Positions 24,801 to 39,011 are shown, counted from the first letter of the stretch. The stretch is 64,000 nucleotides of DNA from Laguncularia racemosa (GCA_037954665.1 JBBMOL010000246.1:806001-870000); one strand, 5' to 3'. Numbers and translations: made by a program. The notes: generated by a model from the sequence alone, not told the origin.

Positions 24801-27115
24801 AACACCACTATGAGCTTTTACCATTTTTGAAGATAGAATGCAAATCCATTCCATTTTATTCCATATCAATAAGCTAAAGGAGCCATGGAATTGGGTAGAT
24901 CAATGGCTCGTCCCAACCCATTGGACAACTTGGATAAAGAGAACCTTGGAGTAATATTTGCGGTAACAGAAGTATTCGGATGTGTTTTCGATCAAGAAAG
25001 GCCACTCTCTCTTTTTCAACGAAAATTGAGATAGGGATGTGTTTACTCCCTCCAACTTATAAATGCTTATTTTATATATTATTATTTTTAAATAATATAT
25101 TAGAAGCTTTTCTCTATTTATTGTATATATTGAATTGCCTTTTCATTTTGCCAATTTTAATATAAAATTGATTCATGTTGTTTTTCTAATACATTCAAAT
25201 TCAAATCCTAAGTCTTTGTTGTTAAGAAAAGACGTTGGTTGAAGTAGATCTTTTACATAAAATCCGGTTGTACTATCACTTCATATATGCTTGAATTTTG
25301 ATAACTTCATATTCAATTATTAGTACTTCATTATTTTTTCACAAGCCTTTTTTTTATTATTATTATACCTTCTCGTTTTAAAAATAATGCCTCTTCAAAA
25401 GTAACATTAGTTGTTTCATAACTTTTTGAAAATAATACCCTTTCATTTTTTTTGGGGTTATTGTACCTTTTTTTATTTAATCTTTTTTAAAATAGTACAA
25501 TTTCTTAAACCATCATTCATTGTTTCACATTTTGTTTTTTCCTACGAGATAATAATTTTTGAAATGATCAAATCAAAATGGTACAAAAAAATGGAGTTCA
25601 AAAACCATTTTTTTATATATCTTTGGTATTACTTTTTTTTTCTTTTTTAATGTACCTCTTCAATATTATTATTCTTTTTATTTTAATACGTTTTTTGTGT
25701 TACTTTTTCATTAAATCCCTCTTCAATATTGCAAGTTAAAGACTTTTTATCATTGATAAATAAAAGAGAAAGGAAAGAAAACCGTTATAGTCCCACTTCA
25801 ATTATAAAAGTAGCAATTAAATATCTTCACTATTTCTTTTGTAGAATTATCAACAATATTCTAAAATTAAAAACAAAATATTTGTTTCCATATCTTCCAT
25901 GTTATGTATAGTTATTCAAAAACTCTAACTTGATCTTTATTCTCATTTCCATCTCTTCATACTTAAATAGTTTTCATGTAAAATAATTGAATAAATTTAT
26001 TATTTATGTAATTTTTTAGTGTTTACTGGGAGTATCCAATCCAATTTTGGGCTCGCAATTACAAGAGGCTTCAATCTCTTAGTCATCATCCTCATTTACG
26101 ATCAAGTTAGCTTTTGCATGTTTTTTTTTTTCTCTTATTCTTTTTAACATTTGATTGTTGTCATTTAATATTTTTGAAAAGGTGTAACTTTCATTGCATT
26201 ATAATGTGCTAATTTCTTATTATCTTGATAAGTGAAATGTTACAATTTCTTATTATTATTTGAAAAAAATTATGTCCACTTGAAAAATTCTGTTCTACCA
26301 TTTATTTCATTATGTATCAATTAGATCACACTCTATATCTTTCTACCATATATATATATTTTACCTGCCTATATCTCTTTCATGGTTCCATACCTTACTA
26401 TATTGAAAAAAAAAAAAAAACACAGAATAGTTGAATATATTATATATTATTTTTAAGAAATCGAGGCATTACCCGGGCCATAAAACTAGTGACAAGTGTT
26501 TTTAATAACCTCATTACTTCACATGACTTTTGGATTTAATTAGATAAGTAGTAAATATTATCACGTCTTCTAGATTGGCAACCTGTGGACATAAAAACTA
26601 ACTATTACGGAACCAAAATATGGCTTATAAAATATTACAACATGTCTGAATGTCTGACTCAATGAAACAGCACAGGCTGTCTGCAAATAAGGGATCGATT
26701 CATTCGTATGGCTAGAAAAGCCATACGATAGCGTGTAGTATCTTGTAATTTTAAAGTATTTTATTCGAATGAAATATCAAATCTTTCAAATGAACTAGAA
26801 GTCTTCATTCTTTATGAATTATTTATTATAAAAATAATGTAGAAAATATGAGAGAAAAGGTACACCCTTTTTCATCCATATCACAGTTTGATTTCGTTTT
26901 CTATCTCTTCCCTCTCAAACAGTCATTTTCTTTTCCTACCCTCTTCTATTCCTCAGTTTTCTATCGTCGTCCCCCATCGTTCTTTTCTCAAGCAAGGTGT
27001 AAAAGAACAGAAATCATTAAGTTAATACCACGAATATCCTTCATTTTGTTTGTCAAGTGATAAGAACATGTTGCCCTTAAGAGTCAAGATCCTCCCACAT
27101 GAAGTAACGCTTTCC
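21875..27115. other. Intergenic with simple repeats and weak retroelement-like traces
   Basis: There is no gene I can support. 22730-22900 has the look of a decayed coding stretch with several stops, and 22980-23200 resembles an LTR end (AAATATAAATAGTGG, then a polypyrimidine-rich stretch). Neither can be assigned to a family. Simple repeats include a GA/A purine tract (23811-23860) and a GT run (24252-24273). 25300-25700 is T-rich. A short hairpin, CGTATGGCT / AGCCATACG, lies at about 26705-26729. Confidence 0.4.
24252..24273. repeat. (GT)n microsatellite
   Basis: An uninterrupted TG dinucleotide run of about 11 units in intergenic DNA. It is a likely length-polymorphic marker with no coding context. 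Confidence 0.9.
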
Positions 27116-27273
27116 AGCACTATGACTTGAAACCCAATCAAGCACGGCAGCAGTCTCGAAAAAGTTTGTGATCCAAGAACAGTACTTGAAATTCAAGGGA
27201 TCGCATTAAATGGAACTCTCATGAGGTCCTACTTCTCGTTAGTACAATGGACGAGTCAAATGTTCCCAAGGAG
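27116..27273. repeat. Dispersed ~158-bp repeat, copy 1
   Basis: It matches 44978-45134 in the same orientation, sharing AGCACTATGACTTGAAACCC and CTCGAAAAAGTTTGTGATCC. It lies just upstream of the first segmental-duplication unit. The second copy lies in the same relative place, upstream of the third unit, which suggests both belong to one larger ancestral block. Confidence 0.8.
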
Positions 27274-27341
27274 AAACTTTCGGCCTGTGATATATTACCC
27301 TTCAAATTTAAACTCTTGTCTAGTATCTATCTTCCTTGTTT

Positions 27342-29959
27342 TCGGGGCCATAACATGTGATTACAAAGAAATTATTATTCAATGTATCAAAAAAGCAGAC
27401 TAAGTAACGCTGAAATTTCTGATTGCATGTACCTCGGCCACCAACATTGTTTGCATTTTTATGTACAATTTCAAAAATTTAGCTATAAACCACGGTGGGT
27501 GAAAAAAAAAAAACCAAACCAAACCAAACCAATTTATAGAGTGAACCAAATCAAATTGAAAATATGTTTTTTTTTCTTTTTCTTTTTTGCAATTTGGTTT
27601 GAAAATTTTTCAATCCGAATCAAAACAAAAATTCATGGTTGGTTTGGAAAAATAATCAAAACCACACCATTAAAAAAAATGATAATATTTTATTTGTAAT
27701 TAATTTTTTTTTTGTTGTAACATAATATTTAAAAGAATTTTTACTTTATATTTATTATATAATATATGTATTTAAATTTTATGACAATAATTTAGCAAAT
27801 ATGTATATAAATTAATTCAAAATTTATATTATATACTAGTTTAAAAAATAAATTAGTTGTATTATACATTTAAAATTTTTTAGTTACTTAAATATTGATT
27901 TTATCAATCTTTTATATGATATTAATATATATTATCATTAAATGAATTTAGTACTACTCAAATTAAATTACATGTTTAGTAAATATATATTTTTAGAAAA
28001 CAAAATATGATTTAATCTATAAATCAAATTGAAACAAGCTGAAATTTTATGATTTTGGAAAAATTTTGAAACCAAACCATATAGTTCTATTTAAAATGAT
28101 GTAAATATAGTTCCATTGTATCCTGGGACAACCATCAACAACTTTCCCACTATTTTTGTGCATTTAGTAGGAATTTCATTTGGGAAAAAAAAAAAAGAAA
28201 GTAGGAATTTCCGGCAAGAATTCGCTAGCTCGATTCCGAAGGAGGTATCTACCTAATATTTATTATTCAACAAGTAACAACATAGATATCTTATTACAAA
28301 ACTCTAACTATCAAAAAAAATTTACAATTATTATATATTACAAAAATCAAAAAAGAGATTCAAACCTAATTCATCCCATTGAGAGATTGATATTTATACT
28401 ATTAAAATATAAGAATCTTAAAAAAAAATTGACTTTATTCATACGAAAAGAATTACATGACAATATTTTATTCAACATTTCAATTTAGTTATTCAAGTAT
28501 AGTCACACCCTCTAAGGTTTACCCAAAATATAATCAACTCAAAGTTTTCAAATATGAGTACTTATATTCTCAACTAACATTGATATAGGAAAGTTTATCC
28601 CAAAAATGCAAATTAGGTTTATATTGAAAAGTTATTATAATTATTCTTTATGTGAATTTATCAAATTGGATAGATATTAATGAACTTAATGGCTAAAAAC
28701 TCACAATAAATAAGAAAAACTCCGAATTAGATGATGATCCAAAATAATATTAATGATATGTAATCAAATAAAAAGTTGAGTGATTATGTATTGTAAGATA
28801 AAATAATATAATATCAAGATATTAATATTTTTCAAGGAGTGAAATTCCATGAGTATATATCTTCGAGTGGGGTAATTGAATATAAAGTGGGTGGGGTGTA
28901 CCCATACCTTAGTTTGTAAGGTATAGGTTTCTAAATTTTGAAATTAGAACTTATAACACATTAGAATCACACCATGACCCTATATTATGTAAAACCTATA
29001 AAGTATAAAGTACCCTATGGAACTTATAAATTTTATCTTTCTTTCTATAAATTTCAAGTTTATATAATATTGAAAAAGTAATTTATATATAATATTACAA
29101 ATTCTTCATATACAAAACCTATAGAACTTGCAACAAAGCCAATAAAAATTAAAAAGTAAACTTTCCTCCGTTATTTTTAGTTTATATGATTTTATTACTT
29201 AGTAAACAGGAAAGAATAAGGAGAAAGAATGGAAAATATAAATTTGGAGAGAAAAATGAGGAACAACAAGGGAAAAATAAAAAAGAGGAAAACGTAAAAT
29301 GAGAGATGCAATATTAGTTTACTCGTTTAAGTTATTAACTTATAAACCTAAACTCCTTTATTTTTGCTTTTACTAAAACATTCATTAGCCGAAAAATATA
29401 AGTTATTATTTATTATTTATTAATTAATATTATTTAATAATTTTCTATAAGGTAACTACAATGTATCCTAGAATTTGTACTCTATATACTTTAAAGTATA
29501 GTATTTAGGATGGGTAAAGAGTAGAGATACTTCATACCTATACTACACTCGGTAAGAGTAGGTTTTAGAAAAATTATATTTGAAACCTATGATTAACCCT
29601 CAATATCCACTGTAACATACTCAATTGAACACGGTACAAGTAAGTACCTTGTAAAACAGGGTTATTACTCATTCCTATCCTCATGACAATGGATATGATA
29701 ATAAATGGTAAGGTCCACTAATAATTGCAATTATTGCTAAAAATAATTAAAGGTTCAATCAAGTTTACCTAATTTATCAATTCTAATTCTAGCACAATAC
29801 TTCGTAAAATAATGAAGACCATCTTGCATCTTGTATCATGGCTTAGGGATGTTATATTTTGTTCTTATTTCATTCTTTTTTATTTCAGTTTGCTGTGTTT
29901 GCACTTCTTGTTATTTATCTTTAGAAGTAGCATTGACTTGCAAGTTGAATTCCTAAGTT
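27342..29959. repeat. Segmental duplication, unit 1 (~2.6 kb)
   Basis: It aligns end to end with unit 2 (29960-33420), starting CGGGGCCATAACATG and ending GCATTGACTTGCAAGTTGAAT. Shared landmarks include TAGTTCCATTGTATCC (28108), GGAGTGAAATTCCATGAGTA (28838) and TTAGTAAACAGGAAAGAATA (29198). The unit includes a stretch of CCAAA-type repeats and their complements (27500-28080), typical of small hAT-like non-autonomous elements. No gene is present. Relative to unit 2 it lacks about 0.9 kb near 28100. Confidence 0.85.
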
Positions 29960-32900
29960 TTCGGGGCCATAACATGTAATTGCTAACGTATAAAAAAAGC
30001 AAACTAGGTAACGCTGAAATTTGTGATTGCATGTACCCGGGCCACCGACATAGTTTGCTATACAATTTAAAAAATTTAGCTCTAAACCAGCGGTGCGCAG
30101 AAAAAAAAAAAATCAATCCATAAATTGAACCAAATCAAATCGCAAATATGATTTTTTTTTTTGGCAATTTGATTTGAAAATTTTTCAATTCAAATCAAAG
30201 GAAAAATTTATAGTTGGTTTGGAAAAATAATCAAAACCACACTATTTAAAAAAAATAATGATATTTTACTTGTAACTAAAAATTTTTTTTTATTGTAACA
30301 TAATATTTAAAAGAATTTTTAGTTTACGTTTATTATATAGTATATGTATTTAGATTTTATGACCATAATTTAGCAAATATGTATATAAATTGACTCAAAA
30401 TTTATATTATATACTAGTTTGAGAAATAAATTAATTGTATTACATATTTAAAATTTTTAGTTGCATGAATATACATATTATCATTAAATGAATTTAGTAC
30501 TACTCCCATGAAATTACATATTTAGCAAATATATATTTTTAGAAAACAAAATATGATTTAATTTATAAACCAAACCGAACCAAACTGAAATTTTATGATT
30601 TAGAAAAAAATTGAAGCCAAACCATATAGTTATATTTAAAGCGATGAAAAACTGAATTGTATTTTTAGGATTTGGTTTGGATTGGAAGAAAAATCAAACT
30701 AGTCCAATCCATACTCAACCCTACTCTAGACTTTATCTCGACTTACTTGACTTATTATATGGAAAATCAGCATAAGAGAATTGAAAACTTCAAAAAGAAA
30801 AGGATCAAGTGGACTCTTTTCAAAGGTGTGCACTAATTTGAAATAGGGAAATTACTAATACACCATTTTATATTTGTTTTATGTATACTTAACATCTATT
30901 TTTGAAATTAAGCATTTGGACTCTATTCAAAAGGCATGTTTTAAACTCTTACATGACTATTTTACCCTTAATTTTACGTACATTTTAAACTTTAATATTT
31001 GGAAACATGATTTCAAAGATTTAGGGTGTAAAGAGTCAATTTCAAAAATAAAAAGCTAAGTATACATCATGAAACAAACATAAGAGGGAGGGAGTATTTC
31101 CTTATTGACCCTTTGCACCAAAAAAAACTATGTAATTGATTTAGATTTTAAAACTTTCAAAGCATATACTTCTGTGTTATGTTGTTTAGTTATATTAATT
31201 CACAAAATGTTTCAAAGAATTTAAATAGCCATTTTAATAATCATATAATAAACTGAATGATTGTGTAAAAAAACCATATAAATCTCTCATCTCTTCGAGT
31301 TTTAAAAGTCTCCCATTTGTTATTGTATCTCCCTTATTATTTTTCATGCAAATCCTCCACTTTTAGACTTTGATCATCAATTAGCTATATAAAACGGTTA
31401 AGATGACAAATAACTGGTGACAGTAAATAAATACTAAACATATGATTTTAGTAATACACATGGTTAAATGGTGCATTTTTTTTTTCTTTTGATGACAATA
31501 TATTTAATGTTCTCTCGTATATAGCTGTATATTGGATGCATATAATTTAGCCACTACTATTAACAACAACAGGCACATATATTAAATATAGTTCCATTGT
31601 ATCCCGGGACAACCATCAACAACTTTCCCACTATTTTTGTGCATTTATTAGGAATTTCAAATGAAAAAAAAAAAGTAGGAATTTTCGGCAAAAATTCTCT
31701 AGCTCGATTATGAAGGAGGTATCTACCTAATATTTAATATTCAACAAGTAACAACATATATATCTTATTACAAAACTCTAACTATCAATTTTTTTTCCCA
31801 ATTATTATATATTGCAACAACTGAAAAAAAAAAAGATTCAAACCTAATTTATTTCATTAAAAAATCAATATTCATACTATTAAAATATAAGAATCTTAAT
31901 AAATGTTGACGTTATTCATATGAAAAGAATTACATGGCAATATTTTATTCAAGTTTTCAATTTAGTTATTCAAGTATAGTCACACCGTCTAAGATATAAC
32001 CAAAATATAATCAACTCCAAGTTTTCAAATATGAGTACTTATACTCTAAACTAACATTGATATAGGAAAGTCTATCCCAAAAATGCAAATTAGCTTTATG
32101 TTGAAAAATTATTATAATTATTCTTTATGGATAGATAATGACGAACTTAATAGTGGAAAATCAAAATAAACAAGAAAAACTCCAAATTGGATAGATGATG
32201 GTCGACATAACAAAATAATATTAAAGATATGTAATTAAATAAAAAGTTGAGCGATTTTGTATTGTAAGATAATATGATATAATATCAAGATATTAATATT
32301 TTCAAGGAGTGAAATTCCATGAGTATATGTCCTTGAGTGGGGGTAATTGAATATAAAGTAGGTGGGGGTATACTTGTACTTTAGTTTGTAAGGTATAGAT
32401 TCCTAAATTTTGAAACCAAAACCTACCTTATAGCACATTGAAACCACACACTGCATTTTGTATTCTGTAAAACCTACGAAGCATAAGGTACCAGATAGAA
32501 CTTATAAATTTTATATTTCTTTCTATAAATTTCAAGTCCATAAAATATTAAAAAATTAATTTATATAATGTTATAAGTTCTTCATATACAAAACTTATGG
32601 AACCTGCAACAAAACTAGTAAAATTAAAAAAGTAAATTTTCCTCACTTCATTATTTTTAGTTTATGTGATTTTATTACTTAGTAAACAAGAAAGAATAAG
32701 GAGAAAGAATGGAAAATATAAATTTGGAGAGAAAAATGAGGAAAAACAAGGGAAAAAAAAAAGGAGAACGTAAAATGAGAGAGAACATTAGTCTACTTGT
32801 TTAAGTTATTAACATATAAACCTAGAGTCCTTTATTTATTTATTTTTGTGCTAAAACTTTCATTAGTTGAAAAGTGTAAGTTATTATTCATTATTTATTA

Positions 32901-33420
32901 ATTAATATTATTTAATATTTTTTTATAAGTTAGCTACAATGTAATCCAGAACTTATACTTTATATACTCTAAAGTATAGTATTTATGATGGTTATAGAGT
33001 AGAAATACTTCATACCTATACTAAACCTTATATTTGGTATCTACCAGTGGCGTTCAATATCCATTGGAACATACCTGGTTGAATAGGATATAGATAGGTA
33101 CCTTGTAAAACAAGGTTATTGCTCATTCCTATCCTCAGGACAATGGATATGATAATAAATAGTAAGTTCCACTAATAAATGCAATTAAGTTTACTAAAAA
33201 TAATTAAAAGGTTTAATCAAGTTGACCTAATTTATCAATTGTAATTCTAGTACAATACTACGTAAAATAATGAAGACCATCTTGCATCTTGGTATCATGG
33301 TCTAAGGCTGTTATATTTTGCTGTTATTTTTTACTTTTTTATTTCAATTTGCTTTGTTTGCACTTGTTGTTATTTATCTTTAGAAGTGGCATTGACTTGC
33401 AAGTTGAATTACTAAGTTTT
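29960..33420. repeat. Segmental duplication, unit 2 (~3.5 kb)
   Basis: A direct tandem partner of unit 1. It carries an additional segment of about 0.9 kb (roughly 30640-31590) that unit 1 lacks; the corresponding end of this segment is present in unit 3 (48253-49746). It is noncoding, with many small differences from unit 1, so the duplication is not recent. The CCAAA-type element recurs at about 30090-30720. Confidence 0.85.
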
Positions 33421-33654
33421 GGTCATAAAGAATTATGAAATTTAAACATGATCGAAAAGAAAAATAAGAAAAACTCACATGCTCCACACGATACACTTAC
33501 AATATATATATATACATACTTCGTAAAATAATGAAGACCATCTTGCATCTTGGTATCATGGTTTAAGGGTGTTTTATTTTGTTATTATTTTGTACTTTTT
33601 TATTTCAATTTTTCGTGTTTGCACTTGTTGTTATTTATCTTTAGAAGTAACATT
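33261..33654. repeat. ~250-bp tandem repeat: unit 1 and first half of unit 2
   Basis: Unit 1 (33261-33521) begins CGTAAAATAATGAAGACCAT, includes GTTATTTATCTTTAGAAGT and GAATTATGAAATTTAAACATG, and ends in a TA-rich tract. Unit 2 begins at 33522 and is cut at 33654 by the Copia insertion, resuming at 40120. Unit 1 overlaps the tail of the larger duplication unit. A partial copy also ends duplication unit 1 (about 29803-29958), and a shorter one lies at 49717-49746. Confidence 0.85.
33650..33654. other. Target-site duplication ACATT (left)
   Basis: Five bases directly outside the left LTR, repeated at 40120-40124. Removing the element joins AGAAGTA-ACATT-GACTTACAAG, which matches the uninterrupted sibling repeats (for example at 33381-33405), so the empty site is visible within the window. 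Confidence 0.93.
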
Positions 33655-34088
33655 TGTTAAACTAGCGTATAGAAACTTAATCATATGCGGCAACGGAAGC
33701 GAAATAAATCATTTACATACCTCCAACCATTGCTAAGCAAATAAGTGTCCTGTTTGATGGAGAATGATGTTACGCCTTGGTTACGGTTGATGCTTCTAAA
33801 CCTTAACTCACTCAATATAGATGGTGTATTTTCTATAGTGGTGAGTAGGATTAGGGACCCTATAGTACTCCTATTTATAACTCATTCCATCAATGAGTTG
33901 TTCCACAAAAATTAGGATTTATTTGGAACATATTTTTCCTGATATAGTGGGATATATTATTATTCATGATTTAGTGGGATTTATTATTCCCGATTTAGTA
34001 AGATAATATTGTTCCTTTATTATGGGATTCATAGACCATATCTAGAGGTTATTTGTTTCCAATCAAAAAGGAAAGAGAATAACCAACA
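33655..34088 (-). repeat. Copia 3' LTR
   Basis: 434 bp; on the + strand it begins TGTTAAACTAGC and ends AATAACCAACA. It is equal in length to the other LTR, so there are no net indels. In the element's direction the polypurine tract lies immediately before it (34089-34100). Confidence 0.95.
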
Positions 34089-34100
34089 TTCTCCCACTTG
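34089..34100 (-). promoter_or_regulatory. Copia polypurine tract
   Basis: The minus strand reads CAAGTGGGAGAA directly before the 3' LTR's TGTTGG. This is the usual plant Copia arrangement for priming plus-strand DNA synthesis. Confidence 0.85.
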
Positions 34101-34368
34101 GTCCATGTATTCCATAATTTATCTTAATGAGAAACAAAATTCATGAATCATGGTGATAGGTCCTCTAATGACGAGTATTATCTCCCATGTATTACAATGC
34201 ATTGTGCTTCTCAATCTCATAGAACTTGATGAATAAACCCAATGTTTATTTTGGGTCCAAACTTAATGATATTTCTCAAAATAAATGAATAAACAAATGT
34301 GTACACAATGCTAAATGAGAAAACATCAACTGAGTAAGAGTTTCATTAACATTAAACATAATAAAAAA

Positions 34369-37300
34369 TTACATTATGGAACCAAGTCCCATTCTCATCA
34401 CATGATCCTTAAAACTCTTTAGTTGTATGCCTTTAGTTAAAGGATTAGCTATCATTAACTTAGTGCTAATGTGCTCAATGACTACTTTCTTTTCCTTAAC
34501 ACGTTCTCTTATGGCTAAGTACTTGATGTCGATATGTTTACTTCGACTACCACTCTTATTGTTCTTAGCCATAAATACAGCAGCTGAGTTATCACAGTAC
34601 AATCTTAATGGCCTAGAAATAGAGTCGACAATACTAAGGCCAGATATAAAACTCTTTAACCATACACCATGTGAGGTAGCCTCAAAACAAGATATGAACT
34701 CGGCCTCCATCGTGGAAGTAGCAGTCAAGGTCTGCTTTGCACTTCTCTAAGATACGGCCCCACTGGTAAACATGAAAACATAACCAGATGTTGATTTACG
34801 TGAATCAACACAGCCAGCAAAATCCGCATCGGAGTACCCAACAACCTCCAGATTATCGGTTTGTCTATATATGAGCATATAACTCTTTGTCCCTTGAAGG
34901 TACCTCATTACCTTCTTTGCAGCTCTCCAGTGGTCAATACCTGGGTTACTCTGATATCTTCCTAGTATCCCAATAGCAAATGCAATGTCAGGTCTGGTAC
35001 AGACCTGAGCATACATCAGGTTTCCAACAGCTGAAGCATATGGGATGTTTCTCATTTGTTCCTGCTCAAGCTTATTTTTGGGACACTGACTTAAGCTGAA
35101 TTTATCACCCTTTATAATGGGTGCTACACTTGGTGAACAATCTTTCATCCGAAATCTCTCTAAAACTTTATTGATATAGGTTTCTTGAGACAAGCCTAAA
35201 ATTCCTTGAGATCTATCCCTATGGATCTTAATGCCAATGACATAAGATGCCTCACCCATATCTTTCATATCAAAGTTCTTTGAGAGAAATTGTTTCACCT
35301 CATATAGCAACCCCTTATTATTGGTTGCAAGTAAAATATCATCCACATATAGCACAAGAAAACAAATTTTACTCCCACTGACCTTTTGGTATATACATTG
35401 ATCCATTATGTTTTCTTCAAAGCCAAATGAAGTGATGATATCATGGAATTTCAAATACCATTGACGAGAGGCTTGTTTTAATCCATATATGGATTTATTA
35501 AGCTTGCAAACCAAGTGCTCACCTTCACTAGAAGAGAATCCTTCAGGTTGTTTCATGTAAACCTCTTCCTCTAGATCTCTATTAAGGAAAGCCGTTTTCA
35601 CATCCATTTGGTGCAACTCCAAATCAAAGTGTGCAACCAAAGCCATCATTATACGAAGGGAATCTTTCTTAGACACAGGAGAAAATGTCTCTGTGTAATC
35701 AATTCCCTCCCTTTGAGTGAATCCTTTAGCAACGAGTCTTACTTTATGTCTCTCAATGTTGCCTTGTGAGTCTTTCTTAGTTTTGAAGACCCATTTACAT
35801 CCAATGGCTTTTACACCATCAGGCAACTTGACGAGATTCCAGACTCCGTTAGATGCCATTGAATCCATCTCATCTTTCATGGCATTATGCCACAAGTTCG
35901 AATCCTTAGAACTCATGGCCTGTGAAAATGACTCAGGATCATTTTCGGCTCCAATATTGTAGTCACATTCTTGTAGATATACAACATAGTCACTAGGAAT
36001 TGCAGATTTCCTTACTCTAGTAGATCTTCTCAATGCTATATCAAAATTCTCCTGAGGGGCAGGATCACATTGTTCAGCTGGCTGTTCAATAGCTTCGGGT
36101 ATCTGTTGAACTTCAACATTTACTGAATCAGGATTGACAACTTGTGGTACCTCGGGGACTGAATTTTCAACACGCATTTGTGCTGGAGGCGTGTTGTTAA
36201 CAACAACAATCAGTCCACTGCCCGAGGTGTCATATTGGGCATCTGAATGGTCTTTCTCAAAACCAATATCTTGAGATCAAGCGCTCCCACTGATCAAGTC
36301 ATTCTCAAGAAATTTTGCATTTCTTGATTCCACAAACCTAGTACTATGAGATGGACAATAAAATCTGTATCCCTTAGACCTTTCGGCATATCCTACGAAG
36401 TACCCACTGATAGTCCTTGGGTCCAACTTCTTCTCATGTGGATTGTAGACTCTTACTTCAGACAGACATCCCCAAACGCGTACATGTCGCAAACTCGGTT
36501 TCCACCCTTTGAATAATTCAAATGGCGTCCTTTGGACAGCCTTGGTTGGAACTCGGTTCAATATGTATACAGCCGTTTTAAGAGCTTCATTCCACAAGAA
36601 GTCAGGAAGCTTGGAGTTTGCAAGCATACTCCGCACCATGTCCAATAATGTTCGGTTTCTCCTTTCAGCTACTCCATTCTGGTCTGGAGAGCCAAGTAAA
36701 CTGTATTGGGCAACAATCCTATTTTCTTGAAGAAACCTCGCAAATGGACCAGTCGCTTGTCCATTCTCTATGTATCTACCATAGTATTCTCCGCCTCTAT
36801 CAAATCTCACGATTTTAATATGTTTTCCACATTGTTTTTCTACTTCTACTTTAAATACCTTAAAAGCATCTAGTGCTTCATTCTTGTTATTAAGCAAGTA
36901 GAGATACATATATCGTGAGTAATCATCTATAAAAGAGACGAAGTACTTGTTATGGTATGCATCCATGTCTGGACTACAAATGTCTGTATGTATGATTTCC
37001 AATAATTCAGAACTCCTTTTGGCACCCTTCTTCGACTTGTTAGTTTGTTTTCCTTTAATACAACTTATACAAGTCTCAAAATCGGTAAAATCTAAAGCAC
37101 TAAGTACCCCATCATTTACCAACCTTTTAATTCTATCAATGGAGATATGACCTAATCTCTGATGCCATAACATAGAGGATTCCTCATTCACAATACATCA
37201 TTTAGTACCAATCCTTTCATGAACATGCATAATAGTATGGTTATCATCATTTTGTAAACTAAGAAGAAAAAGACCATCAGACAAAGTACCACATCCAATA

Positions 37301-37815
37301 ACATCAGATTTATAAAACAAATTAAATCCTGAATCCGAAAAGTTAAAGGAATAACCATCTGATACAAGTCTGGAAACTGAAATTAAATTCCTAGAGTATC
37401 TAGGAATATGAAATGTCCTTTTCAATTGCAAAATGTAACCACTACTTAAAACTAAGTTGCACGTCCCAACAGCTTCCACATGTGAGGACATCTTATTGCC
37501 TGAATAGATGCTACGCTCACTTCCCACTGGATTCCGCAGGTTTCTTAAATCCTGCAATGAATTGGTCACATGGATTGTAGAACCAGAATCAATCCACCAT
37601 GTGTTATGATTAACATCAATTATATTGGTTTCATAACAAACAAGTGAAAGTTGAGTACCTTTCTTATCAAGCCACTGCATGAACTTGGTGCACTGTTTCT
37701 TCATGTGCCCTTTCTTTATAGAAAAAGCACACAGCTTCCTTCTTAATGTCCTTTGTGGGAGGGATTTTCCCTTTCCCTTTGTCCTTGGCTTGATCCCTCC
37801 TTTTGCTTTTCCCAT
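34369..37815 (-). pseudogene. Copia pol: protease, integrase, RT, RNase H (broken)
   Basis: Consecutive same-frame blocks are separated by three stop codons, ending at 37198, 36277 and 34747. Block 1 (37815-37198) holds the second half of the zinc knuckle (KKGHMKKQC) and the aspartic protease WWIDSGST. Block 2 (37191-36277) is integrase, with the HHCC-type WHQRLGH...CISCIKGK, then catalytic IHTD, FIDDYSR and GVAERRNRT. Block 3 (36177-34747) is reverse transcriptase, with QMDVKTAFLN and LYVDDILLA, running into RNase H GYSDADFAG. Block 4 (34728-34369) is the rest of RNase H (STMEAEF, YCDNSAAV, SKHIDIKYL). The stop at 34747 is a TAG where the family has TGG in the SWRS-like motif. Active-site residues remain, but no intact polyprotein can be made. 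Confidence 0.93.
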
Positions 37816-38428
37816 GAGTAGTAAAGTTCACATTTTCTTTTTCCTTTTCCTCCATAATCGGTCTCCCCTCTTCCTGAACACACATGGTCAATAATTCATT
37901 GATTGACCATTTATCCTTATGTGTGTTATAGGATATCTTAAATGGGTCATACTGTTGAGGTAAAGTGCAAAGAATGTAGTGAACAAGGAAGGATTCTGAT
38001 AACTCAACTTCCAATGCCTTCAATTGGGCCGCAATATCCCTCATGCGCATGATATGATCACGCACACCCTTAAAATTGGTGAGTCTTAGAGTTGAAAGCT
38101 CTATAATTAGGGTGCTGGCCATTGCTTTATCTAAAGTAGCAAATTGCTTATCAATGGCCTTCAGCAAATCTTGGACCCTTTGATATTGCTCGACAGAGCC
38201 CCTGATACTAGCAAAAATTTTAGTCTTTATGAACATAACTAATAGGCGATTGAATCGCTCCCATTTTTCATAAAGACTTATCGCATCTGGAGTGCTGGTT
38301 TCTGTTACTGTAGGGGGCTCTTCTTTCCTTATAGCATAATCAATGTCCATCCATCCCAAATGAAGGAGAACCCTCTCCTTCCAAACCTTATAGTTATCCC
38401 CTTTGAGCTTGGGAACATCACATCGCAT
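37667..38428 (-). pseudogene. Copia gag (frameshifted at the zinc knuckle)
   Basis: A 253-aa frame with the UBN2/gag-like Copia nucleocapsid region (LKGDNYKVWKERVLLHLGW near the start, then LLKAIDKQFATLD, LPQQYDPFK and WSINELLTMCVQEE). It ends in the first half of a CCHC knuckle (AVCFFYKE). The rest of the knuckle lies in the other frame of 37815-37198, so one frameshift separates gag from pol. Plant Copia elements normally carry gag and pol in a single frame, so this is most simply a disabling mutation. Confidence 0.88.
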
Positions 38429-38521
38429 ATCAGAAAAATTGACAGGTTGAATTGCTGCAGTAATTAAATGAACATGCTCAAAATTCGAGGCTAATCAATA
38501 TATGACATGCTTTTACCAATG

Positions 38522-38815
38522 TAAAATCATGAAAAATATGAATCTAGTGACATAAAACTTGCCTGTGGGCTAAAGTTTTAATTCAATTAGATTCATCTTA
38601 ATGCTTACAATAAAACTATTAAATGTAAAATCATGATAGAATATGAATCTAGTGACATAAAACTTGCCTGTAGGCTAAAGTTCTAATTTAATTAGATTCT
38701 TCTTAAGACTTATTATCATGATAGGATATGAATCTAGTGACATAAAACTTGCATGTGGGCTAAAGTTTTAATTCAATTAGATTCATCTTAAGCCTTACAA
38801 TAAAACTATCAAATT
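38522..38815. repeat. Three tandem ~90-105-bp repeats in the Copia leader
   Basis: Three direct copies start at about 38522, 38626 and 38712, each containing ATGAATCTAGTGACATAAAA followed by GGCTAAAGTT. They lie between the PBS and gag, in the untranslated leader of the element. Confidence 0.88.
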
Positions 38816-39011
38816 ATGTTCCATTTTCTAATTCCTGTAGGTAAATTATAAAATATAATTTGATATTTTGTCCACACAATATTTATTATCAATATGTGAT
38901 CCTAAATAATCCTTAATATATATAATTTTAATCAATTAAGGATGCTGTGGCTACTCCCTAATCACTAAAATTATATGGATCACTTAATTATTAACTAAAT
39001 CCATAGGCTAA

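Noticed and set aside
25411..25650. 79-aa frame made mostly of Phe, Ile and Leu
   Set aside because: Its composition reflects a T-rich tract; there is no other coding evidence.
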